In this document: positions 32,948 to 43,304 of the stretch, in pieces
Position numbering within the stretch: position 1 is the first letter of the stretch
Layout of the letters: each line of letters begins with the position of its first letter
Source: Sorangium cellulosum So ce56
GTDB taxonomy: Bacteria; Myxococcota_A; Polyangia; Polyangiales; Polyangiaceae
NCBI RefSeq assembly: GCF_000067165.1
Contig: NC_010162.1
Location: 12,698,501-12,762,500, forward strand
Length of the DNA stretch: 64,000 nt
Direction: 5' to 3'
Translations under genes and position numbers: made by a program
Notes under the pieces: model-generated
Seen by the model: the letters and a program-made list of their open reading frames with translations, nothing else
The model's database searches: none
What the model was told of the DNA's origin: nothing

Positions 32948-33301
32948 TCGAAGCGGCGTAGGAAAACCGCTGCTTGCGTCGAGAGGCGGTTGAAGAGCGC
33001 ATCTTCACGCGATCTCCGGCGTCCCGTAGCGAGGATGCTTGTCGGGGGATGACCGATACCCGACATGCGTCAACAACGACAGCGGTAGTCCCGGGGGATG
33101 GGCCGATGTCTGAGGTGGGTTAAAAAGGGACGGCGGTAGGCCCGTGGCGAGGGTGCTCGTCGGGCGGGGTGGGGGATGGCCCGATGTCTGAGCCCGAGGC
33201 ATCTCTCCTCCGGCGAAGCTGGAGGAGGGATGTCTCGGGCGAGTTCGGCGGGGCCCCCACCCCGCCCGACGAGCACCCTCGCCACGGGCCGGGCAATCCG
33301 A
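32948..33301. other. Intergenic region with nested repeats
   Basis: 354 bases between a plus-strand oxidoreductase gene and the minus-strand sucD. The region 33017-33192 contains degenerate forward copies of a segment of about 60 bases (GATG..CCGATGTCTGAG, AGGGACGGCGGTAG and GCGAGGGTGCTCGTCGGG in changing combinations). The nested inverted repeat is listed separately. No gene was seen. Confidence 0.6.
33139..33290. repeat. Perfect 37-bp inverted repeat with an inner 19-bp hairpin
   Basis: The arms 33139-33175 and 33254-33290 are exact reverse complements over 37 bases. Inside them, 33193-33211 and 33221-33239 form a second stem of 19 bases with two mismatches and a 9-base loop. Related fragments lie just upstream at 33017-33120. 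The element sits between convergent genes, so it could serve as a bidirectional terminator or be a palindromic mobile element. It has no coding content. Confidence 0.9.
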
Positions 33302-34183
33302 TCAGCGCGCCGCCGCCATCGCCGCCTGCATCGCGACGCCCATCTCGGCCGGCGTGGCGGCCACCTTGGCCCCTGCCGCCTCGAGCGCCGCGATCTTCTC
33401 GGCCGCCGTGCCCTCGCCGCCCGCGATGATCGCGCCAGCGTGGCCCATGCGCTTGCCCGGAGGCGCCGCGCGGCCGGCGATGAACGCCGCCACCGGCTTC
33501 TTCATGTTCTTCTTGATCCACGCCGCCGCGCGCTGCTCGGCCGTCCCACCGATCTCGCCGATCAGCACCACGCCGTGGGTGTCGGGATCCTGGTTGAAGA
33601 GCTCCAGCACGTCGATGAAGTCCATGCCGCCGACCGGATCGCCGCCGATGCCCACGCAGCTCGACTGGCCGATGCCGAGGGCGCTCAGCTGGCCGACCGC
33701 CTCGTAGGTCAGCGTGCCCGAGCGGGAGAGGACGCCGATGTGGCCCTTCTTGTGGATGTGGCCCGGCATGATCCCGATCTTGCACTCTCCCGGGGTGATC
33801 ACGCCGGGACAGTTCGGCCCGATGAGCCGCGCCGGCTTCCCCTCGAGGAAGCGACGGACGCGGATCATGTCGAGCACCGGCACGCCGTCGGTGATGCAGA
33901 TGACGAGCTTGCAGCCCGCATCGATGGCCTCGGTGATCGCGTCGGCCGCGCCGACCGGCGGCACGAAGATGCACGAGACCTCGGCGCCCTCGTTGCGCAC
34001 GGCCTGCTCGACCGTGTCGAAGATCGGCACCTTGTCTTCGAATCGCTGGCCGCCGCGGCCCGGCGTCACGCCGGCGACGACCTTCGTCCCGTACTCGATG
34101 CAGGCGCGGGCGTGCTGCGACCCGTAGGCGCCCGTGATGCCCTGGAAGACGACCCGCGTGTCCTTGTTGACGAGGATGCTCAT
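33302..34183 (-). CDS. sucD: Succinyl-CoA synthetase alpha subunit
   Basis: The 293-residue subunit pairs with SucC to convert succinyl-CoA, ADP (or GDP) and phosphate into succinate, ATP and CoA. The N-terminal CoA-binding fold begins [17 protein letters not shown]. The ligase domain has [20 protein letters not shown], and [14 protein letters not shown] contains the phosphorylated His (about H248). Length is normal for the family. It lies downstream of sucC on the same strand with about 95 bases between them, a usual sucCD order. Confidence 0.97.
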   Translation of the reverse strand: MSILVNKDTRVVFQGITGAYGSQHARACIEYGTKVVAGVTPGRGGQRFEDKVPIFDTVEQAVRNEGAEVSCIFVPPVGAADAITEAIDAGCKLVICITDGVPVLDMIRVRRFLEGKPARLIGPNCPGVITPGECKIGIMPGHIHKKGHIGVLSRSGTLTYEAVGQLSALGIGQSSCVGIGGDPVGGMDFIDVLELFNQDPDTHGVVLIGEIGGTAEQRAAAWIKKNMKKPVAAFIAGRAAPPGKRMGHAGAIIAGGEGTAAEKIAALEAAGAKVAATPAEMGVAMQAAMAAAR

Positions 34184-34278
34184 CGCTTGATTACTCTACC
34201 TTCAACGTGGACAGGAGCTCGGCCACCGCCGCTGGCTCGCTGCTCAACTGGGTTCGAGGCTCGGTGCTCGCGGGCGCC

Positions 34279-35475
<1,197 letters not shown>

Positions 35476-35608
35476 GAGAGGGGCCGCCACCCTATCACAA
35501 GGCCGCGCCCGCGCGAGACTCGAAAAACAGGGTCGACGGACGTCAGTGTGCCCGGCGCCTTGCCTGCCTGGCTGCCTGCCCGCGCGGGACCCGCGCGCGA
35601 GTCACGTG

Positions 35609-35640
35609 TTACGTTTTGTTACGCTCCGGCACGTTACGTT
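35609..35640 (-). promoter_or_regulatory. Clustered ACGTAA motifs upstream of sucC
   Basis: Read on the minus strand, three copies of a CGTAAC core (AACGTAAC, GCGTAAC, AACGTAAC) lie about 135-165 bases before the sucC start. The same ACGTAA core makes up the long array at 43059-43214. The copies may be a regulator site; no -10/-35 pair was confidently placed. Confidence 0.35.
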
Positions 35641-35707
35641 TCGAGTGTTTCGCGCCGGCTCACCCATTCATGGAAAAGTGCGGCGGCGCGGCGCTGCTTC
35701 CGTCGCC

Positions 35708-36658
35708 TCACTTGGCGGCGTAGGGCGGCGGCTCAGGCCGGCGGAGCGCCACGAGGGCGAACAGGCCGGGCAGGATGTCGTCCTCGACCCTGGAGGCCTT
35801 GCCTTCGAGGCTGATCTTGAGCTCATCGAAGGGCGTGCAGGTGAGCCCGGCGCTCGCGGAGACGCTCGGCTGAGGCGCGAATAGAAAGGCAGAGAGGGCG
35901 CCTTCCGGCTCGTGGAGAGCCTGGACTCGAAAGACCGGATGGATTGCCACCTTCGGGAGGACATTGGCGATGATCTCGCCTCCCACCCAGGGATTCAGCG
36001 CGATCGCCCCCGCCTCGTCCGCCGCGCCGACCAGCCCGACGCTGCCGTCGATCGACACGGAAAGCGCCTCGGCCGGGTAGAGCTCCAGGGCGACCACCGC
36101 CGAGTAGAAATCGATCGACGGATACAGCGCGACGCCCGACCAGGTCGACCAGAGCGGCTGCATCGTGGTGAGACCGGCGCCGAACGTCGGCGCGTCAAAG
36201 TCGAGATCGAAGCCGCCGAAGAGGTTGATCTCGTATCCCTCGCCGAGGACGAGCCCGGGCTCGACGCCGAGCATCCGACCCGGGACGGTGCTGATCATGG
36301 TCGAGGTTGTCGGGAAATAGTTGTTCCATCCGTCCCAGTCCTCGATGCCAATCGGGTGCGTGATGATGCCCAGCCGGAGGTGGTGATCCTCGCGGCCAAT
36401 CTGGAGCATCGCCCACTCGGGCGGGCCGATCTTGATCCCCGGCGTCGGCAAGGACCACGTGGGGTAGACGAACGCCGGCAGCCCGAACGCCGGCAGCCCG
36501 AACGGCGCCGTGGTCGCCTGCACGTCGAGATCGAGCCGGAAGTACAGCGAGCCGCTCGCGAGCCGGAGCCCGACCTCGGCCTGCGCGAGCGCGTCGAAGC
36601 GAAGGGCCGCGGGCTGCTCGCGGTGCACGCCCGCGACGACGCTGGTCCCCCCTCCCAC
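35708..36658 (-). CDS. Outer-membrane beta-barrel protein, N-terminus disturbed
   Basis: 316 residues can be read from a GTG at 36656-36658. The protein is beta-barrel-like, with strands such as LYFRLDLDVQATT, LRLGIITHPIG, SIDFYSAVVALELYP and an aromatic-rich middle; it resembles beta-barrel families with BbP2-like traits. No signal peptide is present in this frame. Upstream, a GTG at 36789-36791 overlapping the hisG stop opens a signal-like stretch ([11 protein letters not shown]) in another frame that stops after 11 codons. A (CT)8 tract lies between the two. The intact gene may start at 36791 and be frameshifted, or be phase-variable. The C-terminus ends PEPPPYAAK without a terminal aromatic residue. 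Confidence 0.55.
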   Translation of the reverse strand: MGGGTSVVAGVHREQPAALRFDALAQAEVGLRLASGSLYFRLDLDVQATTAPFGLPAFGLPAFVYPTWSLPTPGIKIGPPEWAMLQIGREDHHLRLGIITHPIGIEDWDGWNNYFPTTSTMISTVPGRMLGVEPGLVLGEGYEINLFGGFDLDFDAPTFGAGLTTMQPLWSTWSGVALYPSIDFYSAVVALELYPAEALSVSIDGSVGLVGAADEAGAIALNPWVGGEIIANVLPKVAIHPVFRVQALHEPEGALSAFLFAPQPSVSASAGLTCTPFDELKISLEGKASRVEDDILPGLFALVALRRPEPPPYAAK

Positions 36659-36712
36659 CCAGGTGTCGATGTCGGCCGGGAGCGCGGCGAGGTGCGGTAG
36701 CAGCTGGGCCTC

Positions 36713-36728
36713 CTCTCTCTCTCTCTCT
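36713..36728. repeat. (CT)8 dinucleotide tract
   Basis: Sixteen bases of alternating CT (GA on the coding strand) lie between the hisG stop and the readable start of the outer-membrane barrel gene. In the frame of the barrel this reads as repeated Arg-Glu. Changes of one unit would shift the frame. No comparable dinucleotide run was seen elsewhere in the window. Confidence 0.8.
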
Positions 36729-36787
36729 GGGTCTCCGGACGGCGGCGGTCCTCGATCAGCGAGCGGCGACGAGCGCCCCCGCGGCGA

Positions 36788-37419
36788 TCACCGCCCCGCG
36801 CCGGCCGTCGCGGCCCGCAGGCGCTCGACCAGCGGGCGGATGACGTCGCTCCGCAGCTTGTAGGACGCGCGGTTCGCGATGAGCTGGGTGCTCACCTCGG
36901 TGACCGTCTCGAGCACCTCGAGGCGGTTCTCGCGCAGCGTCGAGCCCGTCTCGACGATATCGACGATGAGGTGAGAGAGCCCGACGAGCGGCGCGAGCTC
37001 CACCGAGCCGTGGACGGGGATGATCTCGGCCACCACGCCCTTGCTCGCGAAGTGATCCCCGGCGATCCGCGGGTACTTCGTGGCGACGCGCGGCAGATCG
37101 GGCACCTCCGTGTCCTCCGGCCCGGCCACGACGAGGCGGCAGCGGCCGATGCCGAGATCGAGCGGCGTGTAGAGATCGTGGCGGCGCTCGAGGAGCGTGT
37201 CACGGCCGGAGACCCCGAGATCGGCGGCGCCGTACTCGACGTAGGTCGGGACGTCGTCCGGCTTCAGGAACACGTACCGGAACGCGCCGTCCGCCGTCGG
37301 CCGGACCAGGCGGCGATCGTTCTCCTCGAGGGGCGTGCTGTCGAGGCCCGCGCGCCGCACGAGCGGGATGAGGTCCTTCAGGATCCGCCCCTTGGGGACG
37401 GCGATGGTGAGGGGCTTCG

Positions 37420-37423
<4 letters not shown>
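36788..37423 (-). CDS. hisG: ATP phosphoribosyltransferase, short form
   Basis: The 211-residue enzyme catalyses the first step of histidine synthesis: ATP and PRPP to phosphoribosyl-ATP. Sequence marks are [13 protein letters not shown] at the N-terminus, [27 protein letters not shown] and the PRPP site [17 protein letters not shown]. It is the short form lacking the C-terminal regulatory domain, which in other species works with HisZ; no hisZ gene is in this window. Its ATG overlaps the murA stop as ATGA (37420-37423), so the two are translationally coupled. Confidence 0.95.
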
Positions 37424-38688
<1,265 letters not shown>

Positions 38689-38759
38689 GCCCCCGCTATC
38701 GCACAACCCGCGGCGGAACGCGATGTTTCGGGGCCCGCGCGCGCGCCGCGCCGTGGTTC

Positions 38760-38812
38760 GCCCCGCGCGGTGCGCCGGCCGTCGCGATCGCCGCCGGCGC
38801 ACCGCGCGGGGC
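38760..38812. repeat. Perfect 20-bp inverted repeat between divergent genes
   Basis: The arms 38760-38779 and 38793-38812 are exact reverse complements, with a 13-base spacer. The element lies 72-124 bases upstream of murA and 64-116 upstream of the plus-strand OMP gene. Because both genes point away, it is not a terminator; it may be an operator or an inert GC-rich palindrome. Confidence 0.85.
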
Positions 38813-38875
38813 CGGCGGGCGACGGGGCCCACTTTCCCGTGCGCTTCCCGCGCGCTCGTCTAGTCTCCTCCGGCC

Positions 38876-40060
38876 ATGCGACCGAGCGCCATCGCCCTGT
38901 CCTCGCTGCTCGCCGCGTCTGTGGCCCCGCTCGCAGCCGCGCAGCCGTCGGCCGATCTCCGCGGGTTCCGCGCCTCGATCGACCCCGGGGCCGGCGTCTA
39001 CCTCGAGCCCGCCGCGACCCCGGACACGGGCGAGTGGAGCGCGAGCCTCTGGGCCTCGTACGCCTACCGCCCCATCGTGCTCCGCGATCCCGCCTCGGGC
39101 GACGTCCGCTTCGACGTCATCCGCCACCAGGTCAGCGCGGATTTCGCGGCCGGCGTGGGCATCGCGCGGCGCTTGCTCGTCGGGCTCACGCTGCCCGTGG
39201 TCCTCCACCAGACCGGCGACGCGCCCATGTCCGACGCCACGCGGGTGCTCGGCGACACGTGGCTCCCGGCGCAGGCGCTCGGCGATCTCGGCCTCGTCGG
39301 CAAGCTCACGCTCGTGCAGCCCACCGGCGGCGATCTCGGCGGGCTCGCGCTCGCGCTGCACGAGCGCTTCACGCTGCCCACGGGGGACGAGGCGTCGTTC
39401 GTGGGCGAGGGGGGCGTCACGAGCGAGCTCAGGCTCCTCGCCGAGTACCGCCTGATCGCGTTCGGCGCGCACCTCGCGGCGGGGGTCAAGCTCCGCGCCG
39501 GCGAGGCCCGCTTCGGGTGCCAGGCGACCCCGGTCTCGGCCGCGGGCGGCGATCCGTGCCCCACGGTGTTCGGCCACGAGCTCCCCTTCGGCCTCGGCCT
39601 CTCGTTCCGGCCGCAGATCCTGGGCATCGACCCGGAAGGGCGCACAACGTTCTTCCTGGAGGCGCACGGGCACCTCCCGCTCTCGCCGATCGCGCCGTTC
39701 GCGAGCCAGGAGGCGGCCGCGCTCGAGCTCGGCCTCGCCGCGCGCTACGCGCTGGGCGACGTCTCGTTCCTGGCCGGCGTCGAGACGGCGCTGGCCGGCG
39801 GCGTCGGCACCACGCCGCTGCGCGCCGTCCTCTCGGTGGCCTGGACCCCGCGCGTCCACGACGCCGACGAGGACGGCGTTCCGGACGACGTCGATCAGTG
39901 CGGCGAGCTCGCGGAGGACCGCGACGGCTTCCAGGACGACGACGGGTGCCCCGAAGGGGACAACGACGAAGACGGCGTCTTCGACGACGAGGACCGCTGC
40001 CCCACGCAGAAGGAAGACGAGGACGGCGTCGCGGATGAGGACGGGTGCCCTGACCCGTGA
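38876..40060 (+). CDS. Outer-membrane beta-barrel protein with calcium-binding repeats
   Basis: The protein has 394 residues. A Sec signal peptide (MRPSAIALSSLLAASVAPLAAA) is followed by a barrel-like domain of about 300 residues, then Asp-rich thrombospondin-3-like repeats at the C-terminus: DADEDGVPDDVDQC, EDRDGFQDDDGCP, DNDEDGVFDDEDRCP and KEDEDGVADEDGCP. In relatives such repeats normally lead into an OmpA peptidoglycan-binding domain, but here the protein stops right after them. It may be a shortened OmpA-like protein or a Ca2+-dependent adhesin. A -10-like TAGTCT lies at 38861-38866, 9 bases before the ATG. Confidence 0.8.
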   Translation: MRPSAIALSSLLAASVAPLAAAQPSADLRGFRASIDPGAGVYLEPAATPDTGEWSASLWASYAYRPIVLRDPASGDVRFDVIRHQVSADFAAGVGIARRLLVGLTLPVVLHQTGDAPMSDATRVLGDTWLPAQALGDLGLVGKLTLVQPTGGDLGGLALALHERFTLPTGDEASFVGEGGVTSELRLLAEYRLIAFGAHLAAGVKLRAGEARFGCQATPVSAAGGDPCPTVFGHELPFGLGLSFRPQILGIDPEGRTTFFLEAHGHLPLSPIAPFASQEAAALELGLAARYALGDVSFLAGVETALAGGVGTTPLRAVLSVAWTPRVHDADEDGVPDDVDQCGELAEDRDGFQDDDGCPEGDNDEDGVFDDEDRCPTQKEDEDGVADEDGCPDP

Positions 40061-40097
40061 CGCCGGGCCGTGGACGATCCATGACGACGTGGACCGC

Positions 40098-40586
40098 ATG
40101 AGCGACGACGGCTACACGAAGCACGGCGGCGGCCGCCACGAGGGGCCCTCCCGCACCTCGCCGTATCCCCTGAGCCGGCTCTCCGCGCCGCACGAGCTCG
40201 TCGACGTGGCGCGGGAGATCCAGCAGGCCGACGCGCTGCTCGGCGCTGTCACCGGCGGCAAGCTCGCGCAGATCGCGCGGCAGATCCGGTCGCTCCAGGA
40301 GGAGGCGCGGCGGGTCCTCGAGGCGGCGCAGCGCGACGGCGAGCTCCACCGGGCGGCGTGCAGCTTCAAGAAGCGGCCCGGCCACGTCTACCACCTGTAC
40401 CGGCGCGGCGACGGCGTCCCTTACCTCTCGATGCTCTCGCCGGAGGAGTGGGGCGGCTCGCCGCCGCACGCGTTCGAGGGCTCGTACCGCCTCGAGGTCG
40501 ACATGTCGTGGACGCCGTCCGAAGAGGCCGAGGCGCACGACGCGGAGGCCGGCGCGCTCGCGCGGCTCACCGGCCGCGGCGCCTGA
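40098..40586 (+). CDS. DUF2452-family protein
   Basis: The protein has 162 residues from the ATG at 40098. It shows the DUF2452 pattern: LVDVAREIQQADALLGAVTG, IRSLQEEARRVLEAAQRD, LHRAACSFKKRPGHVYHLYR and SMLSPEEWGG, ending near YRLEVDMSWTP. The function of the family is unknown. It is predicted to be cytosolic. It begins 37 bases after the OMP stop and ends 13 bases before the stop of the convergent oxidoreductase gene. Confidence 0.8.
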   Translation: MSDDGYTKHGGGRHEGPSRTSPYPLSRLSAPHELVDVAREIQQADALLGAVTGGKLAQIARQIRSLQEEARRVLEAAQRDGELHRAACSFKKRPGHVYHLYRRGDGVPYLSMLSPEEWGGSPPHAFEGSYRLEVDMSWTPSEEAEAHDAEAGALARLTGRGA

Positions 40587-40599
40587 CCGCGGCGCTCGC

Positions 40600-41586
40600 T
40601 CACCCGCCCAGCTGGAGCAGCACCTTCCCGAACGACGCGTTGCTGGCGACGTAAATATGCGCCGCGGCGGCATCGCCGATCGGGAAGACCCGGTCCACGA
40701 CCGGCCGCACCGCGCGGCTCGCGAGCCAGGGGGAGATGTTGCGCTCGAGCACCTGCGCCGCCGCGATCTTCTCCTCGAGCGGGCGCGAGCGGAGCACGGT
40801 GCCGAAGAGCTCGACGCGCTTCCGCAGGAGCTCGCGCAGGTCGAGCTCCGTGGACGCGCCGGCCGTCAGCCCCACGAGCGCGATCCGGGCCTTCAGCGCG
40901 CACGCCTTGAGGTCCTCGCCGACGTACGCGCCTCCGACGAGCTCGAGGACCACGTCGACCCCCGCGCCTCCGGTCGCCTTCAGCACCTCGCCCGCGAACG
41001 TCGCGCCCGACGTCGCGATCCCGGCGTGCAGGCCGAGCTCGCGGCAGCGATCCAGCTTGTCCTGCGTGCGCGACGTCCCGACGACGAAGCACCCGAGCGC
41101 GCGGGCGATCTGGAGGCCGGCCGTGCCCACGCCGCTGCCGACAGCGTGCACCAGCGCGCGCTCGCCGGGCGCGAGCCGGGCGCGCGTCACGAGCGCGTCG
41201 TAGGCGGTGACGAACGCCTCGGGGACCGCCGCCGCCTCCTCGTCCGTGAGCCCGTCCGGCACCGGCGCGACCTCGCGCTCGTGCGCGACGACCCGCTCGG
41301 CGTAGGCGCCGCCCGCGAGGAGGCCGAAGACGCGATCGCCCGGCGCGAAGCGGCGCGCGCCCTTCCCCGTGGCCTCGACCACGCCGGCGTACTCGAGCCC
41401 CGGCACGTCCTGCGGCGCCCCGGGCGGCGCCGGGTAAAAGCCCAGCCGCTGGAGCAGATCGGCGCGGTTCACCCCGGCGAAGCGGACGGCGACGCGCACG
41501 TGCCCGTCGGGCACCTCGGGCGCATCGACCTCGCGCACCTCGAGGACCTCCGGCCCGCCCGGCTCGCGAATGACGACGGCGCGCAT
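40600..41586 (-). CDS. NAD(P)H quinone oxidoreductase, PIG3 family
   Basis: The protein has 328 residues, zinc-independent MDR superfamily. The start ATG at 41584-41586 gives MRAVVIREPGGPEVLEV, the usual N-terminus; a GTG at 41604 is also possible. The NADPH fold is marked by LVHAVGSGVGTAGLQIARALG, and family traits include ANRADLLQRLGFYPAPPGA and LEYAGVVEATGKG. It probably reduces quinones or related electrophiles using NADPH. It lies on the same strand as the following kinase gene, whose stop is 23 bases upstream, so the two may be co-transcribed. Confidence 0.88.
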   Translation of the reverse strand: MRAVVIREPGGPEVLEVREVDAPEVPDGHVRVAVRFAGVNRADLLQRLGFYPAPPGAPQDVPGLEYAGVVEATGKGARRFAPGDRVFGLLAGGAYAERVVAHEREVAPVPDGLTDEEAAAVPEAFVTAYDALVTRARLAPGERALVHAVGSGVGTAGLQIARALGCFVVGTSRTQDKLDRCRELGLHAGIATSGATFAGEVLKATGGAGVDVVLELVGGAYVGEDLKACALKARIALVGLTAGASTELDLRELLRKRVELFGTVLRSRPLEEKIAAAQVLERNISPWLASRAVRPVVDRVFPIGDAAAAHIYVASNASFGKVLLQLGG

Positions 41587-41609
41587 CTTTGTCGTGCTGG
41601 TCACGCCGT

Positions 41610-42809
41610 TTACTCTTCCATCGGCGGCGGGAGCACGCTCTTCCGGTAGAAGTATTCCACCTTCTCCGAGTCCGGATCGGCCGGCTCCTTCTCCGGCTCG
41701 GCCGGCGCGTTGCCGCCGATCGCCGCCTCGATCTGCACCTGCTCGAGGGCGTCCATCATCGAGGCCGCGCTCGGGAAGCGCTCCTCGCGATCGAGCGCGA
41801 GCGCGCGCATCGTCGCGACGTCGAGCGAGTGGGGCACCTCGGGCCGCAGCATGCGCGGGCGGATCGGCTTCACGCGCTGGATTTCCGCGAGCAGGGCGGC
41901 GGCCGTCGGCGCCTTGAACGGCAGCTGCCCGGTGAGCATCACGTAGAGCAGCATGCCCACCGAGTAGAGGTCCGCGCGCGCGTCGAGATCGCGGACGCCC
42001 TGCGCCTGCTCCGGCGCCATGAACGCGGGCGTGCCGGCGATGGCGTGGCTCCCCGCGGCGGCCATCGAGACGAGGATCGACGGCGCCACCCCCGTGTTGA
42101 ACGCCTCGGCGACGCCGAAATCGAGCACCTTCACGGTGAGCGGGCCGCGGTCGCCGCCGACGAGGCAGATGTTGTCCGGCTTGAGATCCCGGTGGAGGAT
42201 GCCCTCGGTGTGCGTGACGACGAGCGCGCTGAGCACCTGGACGGCCACGTCCAGCACGACGGGAATGGGCATGGGGCGCTCGCGCGCGAGCCGCTCGGTG
42301 ATGGTCTCGCCCTCGAGCCGCTCCATCACGAGGTAGGGCGTGCCGTCGTCGAGCACGCCCAGATCGTAGACCTCGACGATGTTCGGATGGCCGAAGCGGC
42401 CGGCGACGGCGGCCTCGTTGTGGAAGCGCGCGATGGCCGTCTTGCTCTGAGCGTACTGGCCGCGGAGCGTCTTGATCGCGACCCGGCGCCGCAGGCCGAT
42501 GTGGATCGCGTCGTAGACCATCCCCATCCCGCCCTTGGCGATGACGCCGAGGATGCGGTAGCGGTCGTGCAGCAGGCGGCCGATGAGCGGCGCTTCCTTC
42601 GTCGGCCGCGGCTGATCGGGATCGATATCGGGCGGCAGCGGCCCCTCCACCGGCCACCCCGACTCGCCCCTGCTCGTCGGCGGCACCCGCGTCGAGGAGG
42701 GCGGGGCGACGCTCGGCGTGAGCGCCGTGCCGTGCACCGGGCACCTCTCGGTGTCCGACGGGTGCGGCAACCCGCACGCCTGGCATCGGATGAAGTGCTG
42801 CGGCGGCAT
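41610..42809 (-). CDS. Ser/Thr protein kinase with N-terminal zinc ribbon
   Basis: The protein has 399 residues from the ATG at 42807-42809; a start at 42845 would add 12. The N-terminus has a small zinc-ribbon-like pair (FIRCQACGLPHPSDTERCPVHG). A Pro-rich linker follows, then a complete Hanks-type kinase domain: GKGGMGMVY, VAIK, HRDLKPDN, DFGVAE and APEQ. No transmembrane helix is present, so it is probably cytosolic. It is divergent from the kinase gene at 43305 across a 495-bp region with a promoter-like element and repeat array. Confidence 0.93.
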   Translation of the reverse strand: MPPQHFIRCQACGLPHPSDTERCPVHGTALTPSVAPPSSTRVPPTSRGESGWPVEGPLPPDIDPDQPRPTKEAPLIGRLLHDRYRILGVIAKGGMGMVYDAIHIGLRRRVAIKTLRGQYAQSKTAIARFHNEAAVAGRFGHPNIVEVYDLGVLDDGTPYLVMERLEGETITERLARERPMPIPVVLDVAVQVLSALVVTHTEGILHRDLKPDNICLVGGDRGPLTVKVLDFGVAEAFNTGVAPSILVSMAAAGSHAIAGTPAFMAPEQAQGVRDLDARADLYSVGMLLYVMLTGQLPFKAPTAAALLAEIQRVKPIRPRMLRPEVPHSLDVATMRALALDREERFPSAASMMDALEQVQIEAAIGGNAPAEPEKEPADPDSEKVEYFYRKSVLPPPMEE

Positions 42810-42941
42810 CGGGGACCCGGTCAGAGTACGGGTACATCCGCCCATGCAGCAAGCTCGTTCAGGGAGCGAGCGTCCCGGCTGGGGGGGCACGCCCACAGCG
42901 TGTGGTTGGGTAGCCAACCCATGTCATCTTCAGCAGCTGGG

Positions 42942-42970
42942 TTGGATCGGCTCGCGGCTTACGGTAGGCT
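42942..42970 (+). promoter_or_regulatory. Promoter-like element TTGGAT-N17-TAGGCT
   Basis: TTGGAT (42942-42947) and TAGGCT (42965-42970) are separated by 17 bases and share the spacer core CGGCTTACGG with the element at 60601-60629. Spacing fits a sigma70-type promoter. If used, the kinase transcript would have a leader of about 330 bases that includes the repeat array. Conserved spacer bases suggest that more than -35/-10 contacts are involved. Confidence 0.45.
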
Positions 42971-43058
42971 GAGCTCAAACGTGCCGCAGCCGGTCCGAAA
43001 GCCAACCCGACGAGCGCGAGAGGTACCGCAGCCGGGCGGGTACCAGAATTTGCATCCG

Positions 43059-43214
43059 AACGTAAGGCGAAACGTAAGGCGAAAGGTAATCCGGAACGTC
43101 AGACGAAACGTAAGGCGGTACGTCGACCTGAACGTTGACCAGCACGTAAGCCAGTACGTAAACCAGTACGTAAATCGAACGTAAGTCGAACGTAAATCGA
43201 GCGTAAATCGAGCG
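43059..43214 (+). repeat. Degenerate array of 11-13-base ACGTAA repeats
   Basis: About 13 copies of a short unit follow one another, best described as AACGTAARNCG with 1-2 base spacing changes (for example AACGTAAGGCG, TACGTAAACCAG, AACGTAAATCG). The array lies upstream of the plus-strand kinase gene and would be in its 5' leader if the element at 42942 is the promoter. No gene or known site matches it. The same core occurs upstream of sucC. Confidence 0.85.
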
Positions 43215-43304
43215 TTGGGCAGCGCGTGACGGGCGCGGGGTACGCTTTCCCCGACTGCCAGCAGTGGGGGCCAGCGGGATGGGAAGGGGAAAGAGACAGA
43301 GGCC

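Larger units (their letters stand above)
42810..43304. other. Intergenic region between divergent kinase genes
   Basis: 495 bases hold a GGTTGG/CCAACC hairpin at 42904-42919, the promoter-like element at 42942-42970 and the ACGTAA array at 43059-43214. GGTACGCTT at 43239-43247, near the plus-strand kinase start, is a second possible -10 region. No gene was seen. Confidence 0.6.
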
